Of a stretch of DNA of 64,000 nt, positions 27,830 through 36,323 are shown one piece after another; position 1 is the first letter of the stretch; each line of letters begins with the position of its first letter. The stretch is from Pseudomonas sp. MRSN 12121 (GTDB lineage Bacteria > Pseudomonadota > Gammaproteobacteria > Pseudomonadales > Pseudomonadaceae). The notes below the pieces were generated by a model, which was not told the origin of the DNA, ran no database searches, and was given only the letters and a program-made list of their open reading frames with translations. The translations under genes were made by a program, and so were the position numbers. The DNA is taken from positions 3,681,388 through 3,745,387 of the forward strand of contig NZ_CP010892.1 in NCBI RefSeq assembly GCF_000931465.1, given 5' to 3'.

Positions 27830-28114
27830 ATGCGACCTGCTCCCTCGCGGCCTGCCGCCGCTGCCGTCACTGCGACCTCGCAGCCTCAACGCTACCTGAC
27901 AAACGACGAAGCCGCCGACTACCTGCGGCTGTCGCCGCGCACGCTGGAGAAGCAGCGGGTGATCGGCGGCGGCCCCAAGTTCCGCAAGTTCGGCCGCCGC
28001 GTCATGTACGCGGTGTCCGACCTCGATGCCTGGGCCGACCAGCGCAGCTACGAGGCCACGTCCGATCCCGAATACGCCGAGCGCCACGCGGGCGACTACC
28101 GTGATGGCCGCTGA
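27830..28114 (+). CDS. AlpA/Xis-like helix-turn-helix protein
   Basis: The 94-residue protein has a MerR/excisionase-type winged helix: YLTNDEAADYLRLSPRTLEKQRVIGGGPKFRKFGRRVMYAVSDLDAWA (residues about 21-70). It may act as a recombination directionality factor or as a regulator of repA. GGAGG lies 7 bases before the ATG at 27830. It is 14 bases before the RepA start and probably in one operon with it. Confidence 0.85.
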   Translation: MRPAPSRPAAAAVTATSQPQRYLTNDEAADYLRLSPRTLEKQRVIGGGPKFRKFGRRVMYAVSDLDAWADQRSYEATSDPEYAERHAGDYRDGR

Positions 28115-28128
28115 TCGTCGGCGCGTGG

Positions 28129-28986
28129 GTGGCCTTCGCCATGTCCAGCCCGCCAGGGCAAGCCTTGCCGCAGCGCGAACAGCTCGATCTGTTCCGAGCG
28201 CTGCCGGGCGACATGGCGCCACGCGATTCCCAGGACTTGATGGCCTTTCCGTTCTTCTCGCTTGCCAAGTCGCGGCGCACGGCGCCGATCGACTTCCGCA
28301 GCGGGAACGTCACCATTCGCGTGGAAGGCACGCAGGAGCACGGCATCGCAACGATATGGGATGCCGACGTGCTGATATGGGCCGCCTCGCAGATCGTGGA
28401 GGCGCGCGACGCGGGCCTGCGCCCGTCGCGCTGGATACGCGCCACGCCTTACGAGATTTTGCGCTTCATCGGGCGCGGCACGTCCCTCAACGACTACCAG
28501 CGCCTGAAGGCCGCCCTCGACCGGCTGCAATCGACCACGGTGGCCACGTCCATCCGCGAAACCACGGGAAGGCGCTTGCATCGCTTCTCGTGGATCAACG
28601 AGTGGAAGGAACTCGCCGACGCCAGCGGCACCCCGCTGGGCATCGAGCTGATCTTGCCGGACTGGTTCTATGCCGGCGTGCTCGACGCCGCCCTGGTGCT
28701 GACCATCGACCCGGCCTATTTCCGCTTGAAAGGCGGTATCGAACGCTGGCTGTACCGCCTGGTGCGCAAGCATGGCGGGCGGCAGGAGCACGGCTGGCAA
28801 TTCGACTTCCGACACCTGTACCGCAAATCCGGCAGCGCGGCCCGCTTCTCGGACTTCGCCTACGACGTGCGCGCCCTGGTGGCGCGGCAGTCGTTGCCCG
28901 GCTACGTCCTCGGCATCGAGCGGATGCCGGACGACAACACCGAGCTGCTGACCTTCCGGCCCGTGCCGCACGCGGCACGGGGATAA
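28129..28986 (+). CDS. repA: Replication initiator protein RepA (RPA family)
   Basis: The protein has 285 residues from GTG at 28129, or 281 from ATG at 28141. It matches the plasmid replication initiator RPA family: PFFSLAKSRRTAPIDFRSGN near residue 40, WDADVLIWAASQIVEA near 85, RFIGRGTSLNDYQRLKAALDRLQSTTV near 120 and RLKGGIERWLYRLVRKHG near 205. It lies directly upstream of three iterons and ParA, as on replicating plasmids, so the excised ICE may replicate. Confidence 0.88.
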   Translation: MAFAMSSPPGQALPQREQLDLFRALPGDMAPRDSQDLMAFPFFSLAKSRRTAPIDFRSGNVTIRVEGTQEHGIATIWDADVLIWAASQIVEARDAGLRPSRWIRATPYEILRFIGRGTSLNDYQRLKAALDRLQSTTVATSIRETTGRRLHRFSWINEWKELADASGTPLGIELILPDWFYAGVLDAALVLTIDPAYFRLKGGIERWLYRLVRKHGGRQEHGWQFDFRHLYRKSGSAARFSDFAYDVRALVARQSLPGYVLGIERMPDDNTELLTFRPVPHAARG

Positions 28987-29010
28987 CTGCGGGAGAACCT
29001 GTGGACGGCC

Positions 29011-29075
29011 TCGTGCTATCAGGAGTACCGGGTATCGTGCTATCAGGAGTACGACCCTCGTGCTATCAGGAGTAC
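29011..29075 (+). repeat. Three 18-bp direct repeats (iterons), putative oriV
   Basis: TCGTGCTATCAGGAGTAC occurs exactly at 29011-29028, 29035-29052 and 29058-29075. The period is 23-24 bases, about two helix turns. They start 24 bases after repA and are followed by an AT-rich stretch (about 29110-29160) before parA. This is the layout of an iteron-controlled origin. No other copy was noticed in the window. Confidence 0.8.
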
Positions 29076-29227
29076 GAAAACGCCGGAAAGCCAACAACGG
29101 CGCGGGTTTGCGTTCCCTCTAACTTACCTAACAAGAAATACATAACTTTTAGTAGAAGCGCGCCGTTTCGGTGGACAACCACGAAATGGCACGCCCAGGC
29201 CGGCTTTCCAGCTCGGAGGGCCGCGCC

Positions 29228-29866
29228 ATGATCTTCGCGTTTCTCAACCAGAAAGGCGGCGTCGGCAAGACCACGCTCGCCACGCACATCGCCGGCGAAC
29301 TGGCGATGCGCGGCCTGCATGTCATCCTGCTGGATGCCGACCCGCAGGGGTCATCGCTCGACTGGACGCAGCGGCGTAGCCAGCAGGGCCTGCCCCGTCT
29401 GTTCAGCGCCGTGGGCCTTGCCCGCGAAACGCTGCATCAGGAAGCGCCAGAACTCGCCAGGCGGGCCGATCACATCATCATCGACGGCCCGCCGCGCATC
29501 GCCGCCCTCGCGCGCTCCGCGCTGCTGGCGGCCGAGCGCGTGCTGATCCCCGTGCAGCCCAGCCCCTACGACGTATGGGCTTCTGCCGAGATGGTCGCAC
29601 TGATCCGCGAAGCACAGGTGTTCCGGCCAGCGCTACGCGCGGCCTTCGTCATCAACCGGCGCGTCAGCACCACCATCATCGGCAGGGAGGCACGGCAATC
29701 GCTGGCCGAACAGCCGCTGCCCGCGCTGCGCTCGGAGATCCACCAGCGCATCGTCTTTGCCGACAGCGTAGCCGCTGGCCGGCTCGCCCGCGAAACCGCG
29801 CCCGACAGCGCCGCTGCCCGCGAGATCGCCGCGCTCACCGACGAACTGCTGCGGTGGCCGACATGA
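29228..29866 (+). CDS. parA: ParA family partition ATPase
   Basis: The 212-residue protein has the deviant Walker A KGGVGKTT (residues about 9-16), LLDADPQGSSLDW near 35 and IIIDGPPR near 79. It is the short plasmid type, without an N-terminal HTH. It probably segregates the excised replicating form. The stop overlaps the next start (ATGA). Confidence 0.93.
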   Translation: MIFAFLNQKGGVGKTTLATHIAGELAMRGLHVILLDADPQGSSLDWTQRRSQQGLPRLFSAVGLARETLHQEAPELARRADHIIIDGPPRIAALARSALLAAERVLIPVQPSPYDVWASAEMVALIREAQVFRPALRAAFVINRRVSTTIIGREARQSLAEQPLPALRSEIHQRIVFADSVAAGRLARETAPDSAAAREIAALTDELLRWPT

Positions 29867-30126
29867 CTGGAAAGCCATCACCACGCAGCAAGCGCGTCGG
29901 CATCGGTGTACGTCCCCCAGCGAATCCGCACGCCGAAGCGTGGATTCGCCAGGGCGACGCAGATGCCTTGCAGAAAGGCGACCTCTACACCGCTCGACTG
30001 ACGCTTGACATCACGCCCGCCATGCGGGCGCGCATCAAGGTGTCGGCCTTCACGCGAGGCGTGACCGTAGCCGAACTGCTGCGCAGCCTGCTGGAGCGGG
30101 AGTTTCCCCCGGAGGGCACGCCGTGA
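29863..30126 (+). CDS. Small ParA partner protein
   Basis: The 87-residue basic protein is translated with ParA through an ATGA overlap. The C-terminal half, LYTARLTLDITPAMRARIKVSAFTRGVTVAELLRSLLEREF, looks like a ribbon-helix-helix DNA-binding fold, as in small centromere-binding partners. It is more likely the functional ParB/ParG equivalent than the large ParB-like protein. The identity is inferred from position and fold. Confidence 0.65.
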   Translation: MTGKPSPRSKRVGIGVRPPANPHAEAWIRQGDADALQKGDLYTARLTLDITPAMRARIKVSAFTRGVTVAELLRSLLEREFPPEGTP

Positions 30127-30680
30127 ACGCATCCGCTTCGACCGCCCACACCCCCAAAGCAAGTGCGCCCACGGCTGCACCGCCGCCGGCGCCTTCGACA
30201 CTCGCCGGCCAGGCCGGCAACGTGCCGCTGACGCGCGTGGCGCTGACCTACATCGAACCCCGCTTCAAGCTCTACCTGCGCTTCGGCGAACCGGCGCGCA
30301 CGCTCCAGCTCGACCGCTGGCGGCGCTGCGCCGTGTTCCTGCCGAACGCGGTTCTGTGCCGCATCCGTTGGCAGGCCAACGACTACGGCACGATCCGCTG
30401 GCAGCTCATGGTGATGCAGACCGCCACGCCGCTGGACGCCGTGCAACGCATCCCCGGCGTGCAGCCGGGCGCGCGTCTGCTGTTGCACGCCGAAGGCGAT
30501 GCCAACGTTCGCGCCGTGCTGGAACGCATCGACGACATCGAGGCGCTGGGCATCGCAGCCGCAGACACATCGCCCGCGTACTGGCGCACGCTCGCGAACC
30601 GGCTCGCAGCGCGCTCGGCGTTACCCACATACACCACAGAACGGCACGCCGCCTGGCTGGCAGGGAGGGCATTGCCATGA
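30123..30680 (+). CDS. DUF2840 domain protein
   Basis: The 185-residue protein starts at GTG at 30123, overlapping the previous stop. The first about 35 residues are Ala/Pro-rich. The core (LTRVALTYIEPRFKLYLRFGEP ... FLPNAVLCRIRWQANDYGTIRWQLMVMQ) matches DUF2840, a family found next to traF in Tn4371-like transfer regions. Function is unknown. Its end overlaps the traF start. Confidence 0.8.
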   Translation: MNASASTAHTPKASAPTAAPPPAPSTLAGQAGNVPLTRVALTYIEPRFKLYLRFGEPARTLQLDRWRRCAVFLPNAVLCRIRWQANDYGTIRWQLMVMQTATPLDAVQRIPGVQPGARLLLHAEGDANVRAVLERIDDIEALGIAAADTSPAYWRTLANRLAARSALPTYTTERHAAWLAGRALP

Positions 30681-31264
30681 CCACGATTTCCACGACCGGC
30701 CCCGTGCCGCATCCTCGCTCGCGCCTGCGCACTCGCCTCGTGCTGGCAGGCTTCGCCACCGTCGGCCTCGCTGCGCTGGCCTGGGCTGCGTTCGTGCAGC
30801 CCCTGCCGCGAATGGCCTACAACCCGTCCGACAGCGTGGCGGTCGGTTGGTATCGCATCGAACCGTTCGACCCGCGCACCGCCTCGCGGCCACGTCCGCT
30901 GTCCGTGGACAGCATCGTGCTGGTGCCGCTGCCCGACAGGGCCGCCATGCTGGCTGCGCAGCGCAGTTACCTACCGACCCGCGTTCCGCTGCTCAAACGT
31001 GTGGGCGCAGTCGCGCCACAACACGTCTGCATCGTCGCCGGCCAGGTTCGCATCGACGGCGTGCCGGTGGCCGCCGCCCTGCCTGCCGACCGGCAGGGCC
31101 GACCGCTGCCATCCTTGCAGCTTTGCCGCCGTCTCGAACCGGGCGAACTGTTCCTCTTGAGCGTGACCAACCCAGCGTCGTTCGACAGCCGCTATTTCGG
31201 GCCGGTCAGTGCATCCACCGCGATCGGCGTTGCGCATCCGATCTGGCTGGAGACACGTCCATGA
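30677..31264 (+). CDS. traF: Conjugative transfer signal peptidase TraF
   Basis: The 195-residue S26-type serine protease has an N-terminal membrane anchor (LVLAGFATVGLAALAWAAF). The catalytic Ser lies in YNPSDSVAVGWYR and the catalytic Lys in PLLKRVGAV. In RP4, TraF cleaves and cyclises the TrbC pilin, and trbC is present here. The frame stays open far upstream, and the ATG at 30677 overlaps the DUF2840 stop. Confidence 0.9.
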   Translation: MTTISTTGPVPHPRSRLRTRLVLAGFATVGLAALAWAAFVQPLPRMAYNPSDSVAVGWYRIEPFDPRTASRPRPLSVDSIVLVPLPDRAAMLAAQRSYLPTRVPLLKRVGAVAPQHVCIVAGQVRIDGVPVAAALPADRQGRPLPSLQLCRRLEPGELFLLSVTNPASFDSRYFGPVSASTAIGVAHPIWLETRP

Positions 31265-31716
31265 TGGCCGCCGATTCGCTGCACTTTGCCGCGCCTCTCA
31301 TCGTGCCATCGGGCATGTCGTTCTACTGTTCGTCGCCTTGTCATCGCACGTGCAGTGCGGGTGCATTCGCACCGCACTTCGCGCTGCCTTCGGCGCAGCC
31401 GTCCAACGTGCAGGCGTCTTGCCTCGAACGCGCCTGGCCTGCGGCCATTGGCGTGTTCGCCGGCGGGCTGGCTGCTGGTGCAGCAGCGCCGCCGGGCCGC
31501 CGATGCCCGGAGCGGGAGCGAGGGGCAAAGGCGGAAGGCAAGACAAAAGGACGCGGCACCGGGCCGCGTCGAAGGCCTGTCTGCACATGGGGGTGGCGCG
31601 GCACGGAGCGGCTTTGCCGCCGTGCCGCGTGGGGCGCGAGGCCCGCGCCAATGCAGGCATGTCCGCGTGCTTCGCACGCCCGGAGACGCCGGAGCTTGCC
31701 AGGGGCGCTGCCATGA
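31261..31716 (+). CDS. Possible small protein between traF and relaxase gene
   Basis: The 151-codon frame has its ATG overlapping the traF stop and its TGA overlapping the relaxase ATG (ATGA at both ends), which suggests a coupled gene. The product (MMAADSLHFAAPLIVPSGMS, then Cys-, Arg- and Ala-rich) has no recognised domain and an odd composition, so it may only be open by chance in GC-rich DNA. Confidence 0.35.
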   Translation: MMAADSLHFAAPLIVPSGMSFYCSSPCHRTCSAGAFAPHFALPSAQPSNVQASCLERAWPAAIGVFAGGLAAGAAAPPGRRCPERERGAKAEGKTKGRGTGPRRRPVCTWGWRGTERLCRRAAWGARPAPMQACPRASHARRRRSLPGALP

Positions 31717-33707
31717 CCGACCGCCGCGACGACGATTTCCGGGTGCGCCCTGGCGCGCCGAAGAACCGAGGCAAAGGCCAGGGCCAGAGCTTCGTTTCCA
31801 AGGTGCTCAAGCGGGCTGGCAAAGCCAGCGGCGGCAAGTCGGCGGTGCGCCGTCCTGTCGCTGGCGGGAGCGGCCAGCACGCGGGCCAGCGGCCCGGCTC
31901 ACGGCTTGGGCGCGGCCATACGGCAGCGCGCTTCGCAGGTGCAAAGCTGACACCCATGTCACGGCGCGTGACCGTCAAGACGCTGCTGGTCAACCAGCGC
32001 AACGCCAGCCCGCAGTCGCTCGCCAAGCACCTGCGCTACATCGAGCGCGACGGTGCCGGCCGGGACGGCGAGCCGGGCCGTGCCTACGGGCCGCAGACCG
32101 ACCATGCCGACCTCGATGCCTTCAAGGAACGCTGCCAGGACGACCGACACCATTTCCGTTTCATTGTTTCCCCGGAAGACGGAGCCGAGCTGGACGACCT
32201 GCGCACCTACACCCGGCACCTGATGAACCGCATGGAGGCCGACCTGGGAACGCGGCTGGATTGGGTGGCGGTCGATCACTGGAACACCGACAACCCGCAC
32301 ACGCACCTGATCGTGCGCGGACGCGACGATACCGGCAGAGACCTCGTCATCGCGGGCGACTACATCGCCCACGGCTTCCGCCATCGCGCCGCCGAGCTGG
32401 CGACGGAATGGCTGGGGCCGCGCACCGAACTGGAGATCCAGCAGACCTGGCAGCGCGAGGTGAAGCAAGAGCGGTGGACGAGCCTCGACCGCACGTTGCA
32501 GCGCGAGGTCGGCGAGGATGACCGGGTGCGGATCGAACGCTTCAACGAACCGACGTTGCAACGCCAGCGCCTGCTACTGATCGGCCGGCTGCAACGCTTG
32601 CAGCGGCTCGGCCTGGCCGACGAGGTGCAGCCCAGCACCTGGGCCATCCATGCCGACGCTGAGAAGACCCTGCGTGCCCTGGGCGAGCGTGGCGACATCA
32701 TCCGCACCATGCAGCGCGCCATGAGCGGCCAGCCGCGCGAGCTGGCGGTATTCGAGCCGGCCGACGACGGCCGTACCCTCGTCGGCCGCGTGGCCGCCAA
32801 GGGGCTGGCCGACGAGCTGCACGACCGCGGCTATCTGGTCATCGACGGCGTGGACGGCAAGGCCCACTACGTCGCTTTGAACGCCCGCGACGAACTGGCG
32901 AGCTACCCCACCGGCGCGGTGGTGGAGGTGCGTGGTTCCGCCGAGGTACGGGCGGCGGACAAGAACATCGCCGCACTGGCGAGCGATGGCCTGTACCGTA
33001 CCGATCATCACCTGGCGATCGAGCAAGGCCGAGCCAAGCCCGGCCGCGACCCGCAGGAAGTCGTCGCGGCCCACGTCCGACGGCTGGAAGCCCTGCGCCG
33101 GGCCGGCATCGTGGAGCGCGTGGCGGAAGGGCTATGGAAAGTGCCGGACGACCTATCCGAGCGTGGGCGCCAGTACGATGCGCAGCGACTGGGCGGCGTG
33201 GCCGTGGACCTGAAATCTCACCTGCCGATCGAGCGGCAGGCCCGCGTGATCGGCGCCACCTGGCTCGACCAGCAACTGATCGGCGGCGGCCGGGGATTGG
33301 GCGACCTGGGCTTTGGTGGCGATGCCAAGCAAGCCTTGCAGCAGCGCGCCGACTTCCTCGAAGAACAGGGGCTGGCCCAGCGGCGTGGGCAGCGGGTGAT
33401 TCTCTCCCGGAATCTGCTGGAAACGCTGCGCAATCGGGAGCTGGCGCAGGCCGCCCAGCACATTGCCGCCGATAGTGGGTTGGAGCATCGGCACGTCACA
33501 GACGGGCAGCGCGTAGCCGGCATCTACCGGCGCTCGGTCATTCTCGCCAGCGGTCGCTATGCGCTGCTCGATGACGGCATGGGGTTCAGTCTGGTGCCTT
33601 GGCGGCCGATAATCGAGCCACGACTGGGGCAGCAGATCGCCGCGACTGTACGCGGCGGCGGTGTGTCATGGGAGGTTGGACGGCAACGAGGTCCTGGGAT
33701 TGGATAG
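31713..33707 (+). CDS. Conjugative relaxase (VirD2/DUF3363 type)
   Basis: The 664-residue protein nicks oriT and pilots the strand. The first about 75 residues are basic and disordered. The relaxase core has the probable nucleophile Tyr in LAKHLRYIERDG (about residue 109), HHFRFIVSPEDG, and the metal-binding DHWNTDNPHTHLIVRG (about residues 188-203). The DUF3363 C-terminal region follows (about 300-650). It is the family relaxase of Tn4371-like ICEs. It is intact and is the last gene before the cargo. Confidence 0.92.
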   Translation: MTDRRDDDFRVRPGAPKNRGKGQGQSFVSKVLKRAGKASGGKSAVRRPVAGGSGQHAGQRPGSRLGRGHTAARFAGAKLTPMSRRVTVKTLLVNQRNASPQSLAKHLRYIERDGAGRDGEPGRAYGPQTDHADLDAFKERCQDDRHHFRFIVSPEDGAELDDLRTYTRHLMNRMEADLGTRLDWVAVDHWNTDNPHTHLIVRGRDDTGRDLVIAGDYIAHGFRHRAAELATEWLGPRTELEIQQTWQREVKQERWTSLDRTLQREVGEDDRVRIERFNEPTLQRQRLLLIGRLQRLQRLGLADEVQPSTWAIHADAEKTLRALGERGDIIRTMQRAMSGQPRELAVFEPADDGRTLVGRVAAKGLADELHDRGYLVIDGVDGKAHYVALNARDELASYPTGAVVEVRGSAEVRAADKNIAALASDGLYRTDHHLAIEQGRAKPGRDPQEVVAAHVRRLEALRRAGIVERVAEGLWKVPDDLSERGRQYDAQRLGGVAVDLKSHLPIERQARVIGATWLDQQLIGGGRGLGDLGFGGDAKQALQQRADFLEEQGLAQRRGQRVILSRNLLETLRNRELAQAAQHIAADSGLEHRHVTDGQRVAGIYRRSVILASGRYALLDDGMGFSLVPWRPIIEPRLGQQIAATVRGGGVSWEVGRQRGPGIG

Positions 33708-33782
33708 GGGCCGTAGGCTGTCGTACCGAGTTAAGGTGTCGAGCAGCGTTCTGGCCCTAGCTTCTGTGCTCCGTTAAGGCGA

Positions 33783-34484
33783 CTAGTCTGTGCTTATCGC
33801 CGACGCTGTGGGTGCATGGTTGCTTGCCGATTCCGGTGCAACTCGCAAACGCGCTGCCCCGACCTGAACTGCCCATTCAACGATCTGCCCGGCCAACACG
33901 TCCGTCGCGACACCGAACGCGCTCACCACATCTGCCTCTCGCTTGCTGCCTGTAGCTTGGATTGCTTCGAAGCGTCTACTGGCAATAGCAGTCCGTTTGG
34001 CCGGATCGACCAGTTGCACATCGAGCCGAACCCGAACCGCGGCGATCGCTTCAGTGCCGCGGTATTCGAGCTGGAACGCCCGTAGCGTACTGCGCAACTC
34101 CATATCGGCGCTCATTGGCGTGCTATCGGTAATCACCGAAGTCGACCGCCCATCGCGCATGAAGGCTTCGACGATTCGGTCGCGTAGCAGCACCGGTGCG
34201 GGGTCGGCCCAACGCACTCCTTGCCAAGCCGACAAGCGACCATCGGGCTGCGCAATGAAAAGCCGCTCCGAATCCAGGACGCGACTACTCTCAGGGGCGT
34301 AGACGCGCAGCGCCCCAGGTCCAGGAACGGCGCGTGGCGTACTCTCCGCCTGGGCGATGTGATAGTCGGGCAGTTTGTAGGTGACCATTGGAGCTGTTTT
34401 GGGAAGCACACTGCACGCGGACAAGCCGAGTACTAGCGTCATAGTCGCGGCAGCGACGGGAATCATCCTGGCGGAAGTGTTCAC
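33783..34484 (-). CDS. ABC-type transport auxiliary lipoprotein (PqiC/MlaD-partner type)
   Basis: The 233-residue protein has a lipoprotein signal with lipobox LSAC (Cys24). The body (APESSRVLDSERLFIAQPDGRLSAWQGVRWADPAPVLLRDRIVEAF) matches the ABC-transport auxiliary lipoprotein family, which sits in the outer membrane and works with MCE proteins. The ATG overlaps the MCE gene stop (ATGA). It is the last gene of the minus-strand cargo operon. Confidence 0.85.
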   Translation of the reverse strand: MNTSARMIPVAAATMTLVLGLSACSVLPKTAPMVTYKLPDYHIAQAESTPRAVPGPGALRVYAPESSRVLDSERLFIAQPDGRLSAWQGVRWADPAPVLLRDRIVEAFMRDGRSTSVITDSTPMSADMELRSTLRAFQLEYRGTEAIAAVRVRLDVQLVDPAKRTAIASRRFEAIQATGSKREADVVSAFGVATDVLAGQIVEWAVQVGAARLRVAPESASNHAPTASAISTD

Positions 34485-35410
34485 GGCTTGGTTTCCTCAA
34501 TGTTCTCTCCACCGAGCAGGTATTGCGCCGGATTGCGATCCAGTCGGCGCAGCACGGTGTTTAGATTGGCCAGCGCCTGCTGGAGTTCGTGCATGGCAGG
34601 GCCTGTGGCGGCCATGCCTTGGTTCAGCGATTCCTGATTGTTTTGCAGTAGCGTCTCAACCCTGAAAGCGGCGCGTTCGAGGGATGCCGTTGCATCACGC
34701 GTGTTCACCATGATTTGCTTACCATCGTTATTTAGTAGCAGGTTGGCATCGCGAAGAGTGCTATTTGCTTGGCGCACGGCAGCTGTCGATTCTCTGCTTG
34801 CTTCGGTCAGATTGCTGATTAACGTCGCGATCTCGGCCCTCTGGTCAGCGACCGCGCCCGTAGTCTGTTCGAGATTCACTAGACTGCGGTGCACAAGAGC
34901 CAAATTCTCCTTCGACAGTAACTCCTGCGTGCGCAGCAAGATGCCGTTGAGTGTCGTCATGCTGTTACCCTCGCCGGAGACCAGGGATGCCATCGCCGAA
35001 CGTGGCGCGAGGATCAACGGTTCCTCGTCCTCTTTCCGATCCAGCAATGGCACGTTTGGCCCACCGTCGCTCAACTCGATCACCGCGTTGCCGGTAATTC
35101 CCGTGATGACCAATTCAGCGCGGGTATCCTGCCGGACCGGGATGGTGGCATTGATACGCACGCGCGCTATCGCCCGCCTTGGGTCAGGCGGCGAAAGAGA
35201 AAGTGCAACGACTTCGCCAATCGTGATTCCGCTGTACTGAACCTGGCTGCCGGGCGTAAGCCCGGTCACTGGCTCATCGAACATGATCCGGTAATACTGG
35301 TAATCGTGGTCGGAACGTGTGTCGCTGAGCCAGAGCGCGAAGCCGATACCAATCGCACCGAGCAGCACGACGAACAGACCAATGAATACATGATGGGCAC
35401 GTGGCTCCAT
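34481..35410 (-). CDS. MlaD/MCE-family lipid-binding protein
   Basis: The 309-residue protein has one N-terminal membrane anchor (VFIGLFVVLLGAIGIGFALW) followed by an MCE domain (residues about 40-120: YRIMFDEPVTGLTPGSQVQYSGI). A long helical region (about 150-290) likely spans the periplasm. It captures lipids or hydrophobic compounds for the MlaE/MlaF-type ABC partners just upstream. Confidence 0.9.
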   Translation of the reverse strand: MEPRAHHVFIGLFVVLLGAIGIGFALWLSDTRSDHDYQYYRIMFDEPVTGLTPGSQVQYSGITIGEVVALSLSPPDPRRAIARVRINATIPVRQDTRAELVITGITGNAVIELSDGGPNVPLLDRKEDEEPLILAPRSAMASLVSGEGNSMTTLNGILLRTQELLSKENLALVHRSLVNLEQTTGAVADQRAEIATLISNLTEASRESTAAVRQANSTLRDANLLLNNDGKQIMVNTRDATASLERAAFRVETLLQNNQESLNQGMAATGPAMHELQQALANLNTVLRRLDRNPAQYLLGGENIEETKP

Positions 35411-35501
35411 GATCAGACCACCTCGTTTTCAGAGTGTAAATATTGCGTGCGCCCAGCCCAATGCGTGCGCGACGGAAGAATGATGCAGATGCGGAAGGGT
35501 T

Positions 35502-36323
35502 TCATGGCTGCGTCTCTTGGCTGGAAGCACCAGTGGCCTGTGCGGCCGCACGGCCACGGGGGCCGTGAAAGTATTCCTGTATCCACGGGTGCTTGAATCG
35601 CTCGACTGCCTCGATGCCGTCGTTGATGAGTACCTTCTGGTTCGCCAGGACCGCGACACGGTCGCATATGGTGTACAGCGTATCGAGGTCGTGGGTTACC
35701 AGAAACACCGTGAGACCCAGTGCATTGCGCAGGGTCAGAATCAATTGGTCGAAAGATGCAGCCCCGATTGGATCCAGTCCTGCGGTGGGTTCGTCAAGAA
35801 ACAGGATGTTCGCATCAAGCGCCAAGGCTCTCGCCAGTGCTGCTCGTTTCACCATGCCTCCGGACAACGAGGCCGGATATTTGTCTCCCGCTCCGGCAGG
35901 CAACCCCACCAAGCCCAGCTTGCTTCTTGCCAAACGCTCGGCAAGAGGCCGCGCCAGACCGACATGCTCGATTAAAGGAAGAGCGACGTTCTCCAAGACG
36001 GTCAGCGATGAATACAACGCGCCCTTCTGGAACAGAATGCCGAACCTTCGCTCCATACGCGCGCGTGCAAGCCATTGGGCTCGCAGTAGGTCGCGCCCCC
36101 CGATACGGACCACGCCCGAATGCGGCTTCTGCAGCCCGACGATGCTACGCAAGAGCACGGATTTCCCGGTGCCTGATCCTCCCACCACGCCAAGGATTTC
36201 CCCGCGTCGCACGTCCAGGTCCAGGTCCTGATGGACCTGCTGGGTTCCAAACCTGTTGTCTAGGCCGCGCACTTCAATAGCGTGTCGCACACCGTTGTCG
36301 GTGTCTTCCTTCACCGCGCTCAC
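35502..36323 (-). CDS. MlaF-like ABC transporter ATPase
   Basis: The 273-residue ATPase has Walker A GGSGTGKSVLL (about residues 48-58), a Q-loop in GLQKPHSG, signature LSGGMVKRAALARA, Walker B ILFLDEPTAGLDP and a switch His in LVTHDLDTL. LSGGM rather than LSGGQ is typical of the MlaF group. The ATG overlaps the permease stop (ATGA). It probably energises lipid or solvent transport. Confidence 0.93.
   Translation of the reverse strand: MSAVKEDTDNGVRHAIEVRGLDNRFGTQQVHQDLDLDVRRGEILGVVGGSGTGKSVLLRSIVGLQKPHSGVVRIGGRDLLRAQWLARARMERRFGILFQKGALYSSLTVLENVALPLIEHVGLARPLAERLARSKLGLVGLPAGAGDKYPASLSGGMVKRAALARALALDANILFLDEPTAGLDPIGAASFDQLILTLRNALGLTVFLVTHDLDTLYTICDRVAVLANQKVLINDGIEAVERFKHPWIQEYFHGPRGRAAAQATGASSQETQP

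Noticed and set aside
29011..29075. The three 18-bp repeats as a CRISPR array
   Set aside because: The spacers are only 5-6 bases and there are no cas genes. The layout is that of iterons.
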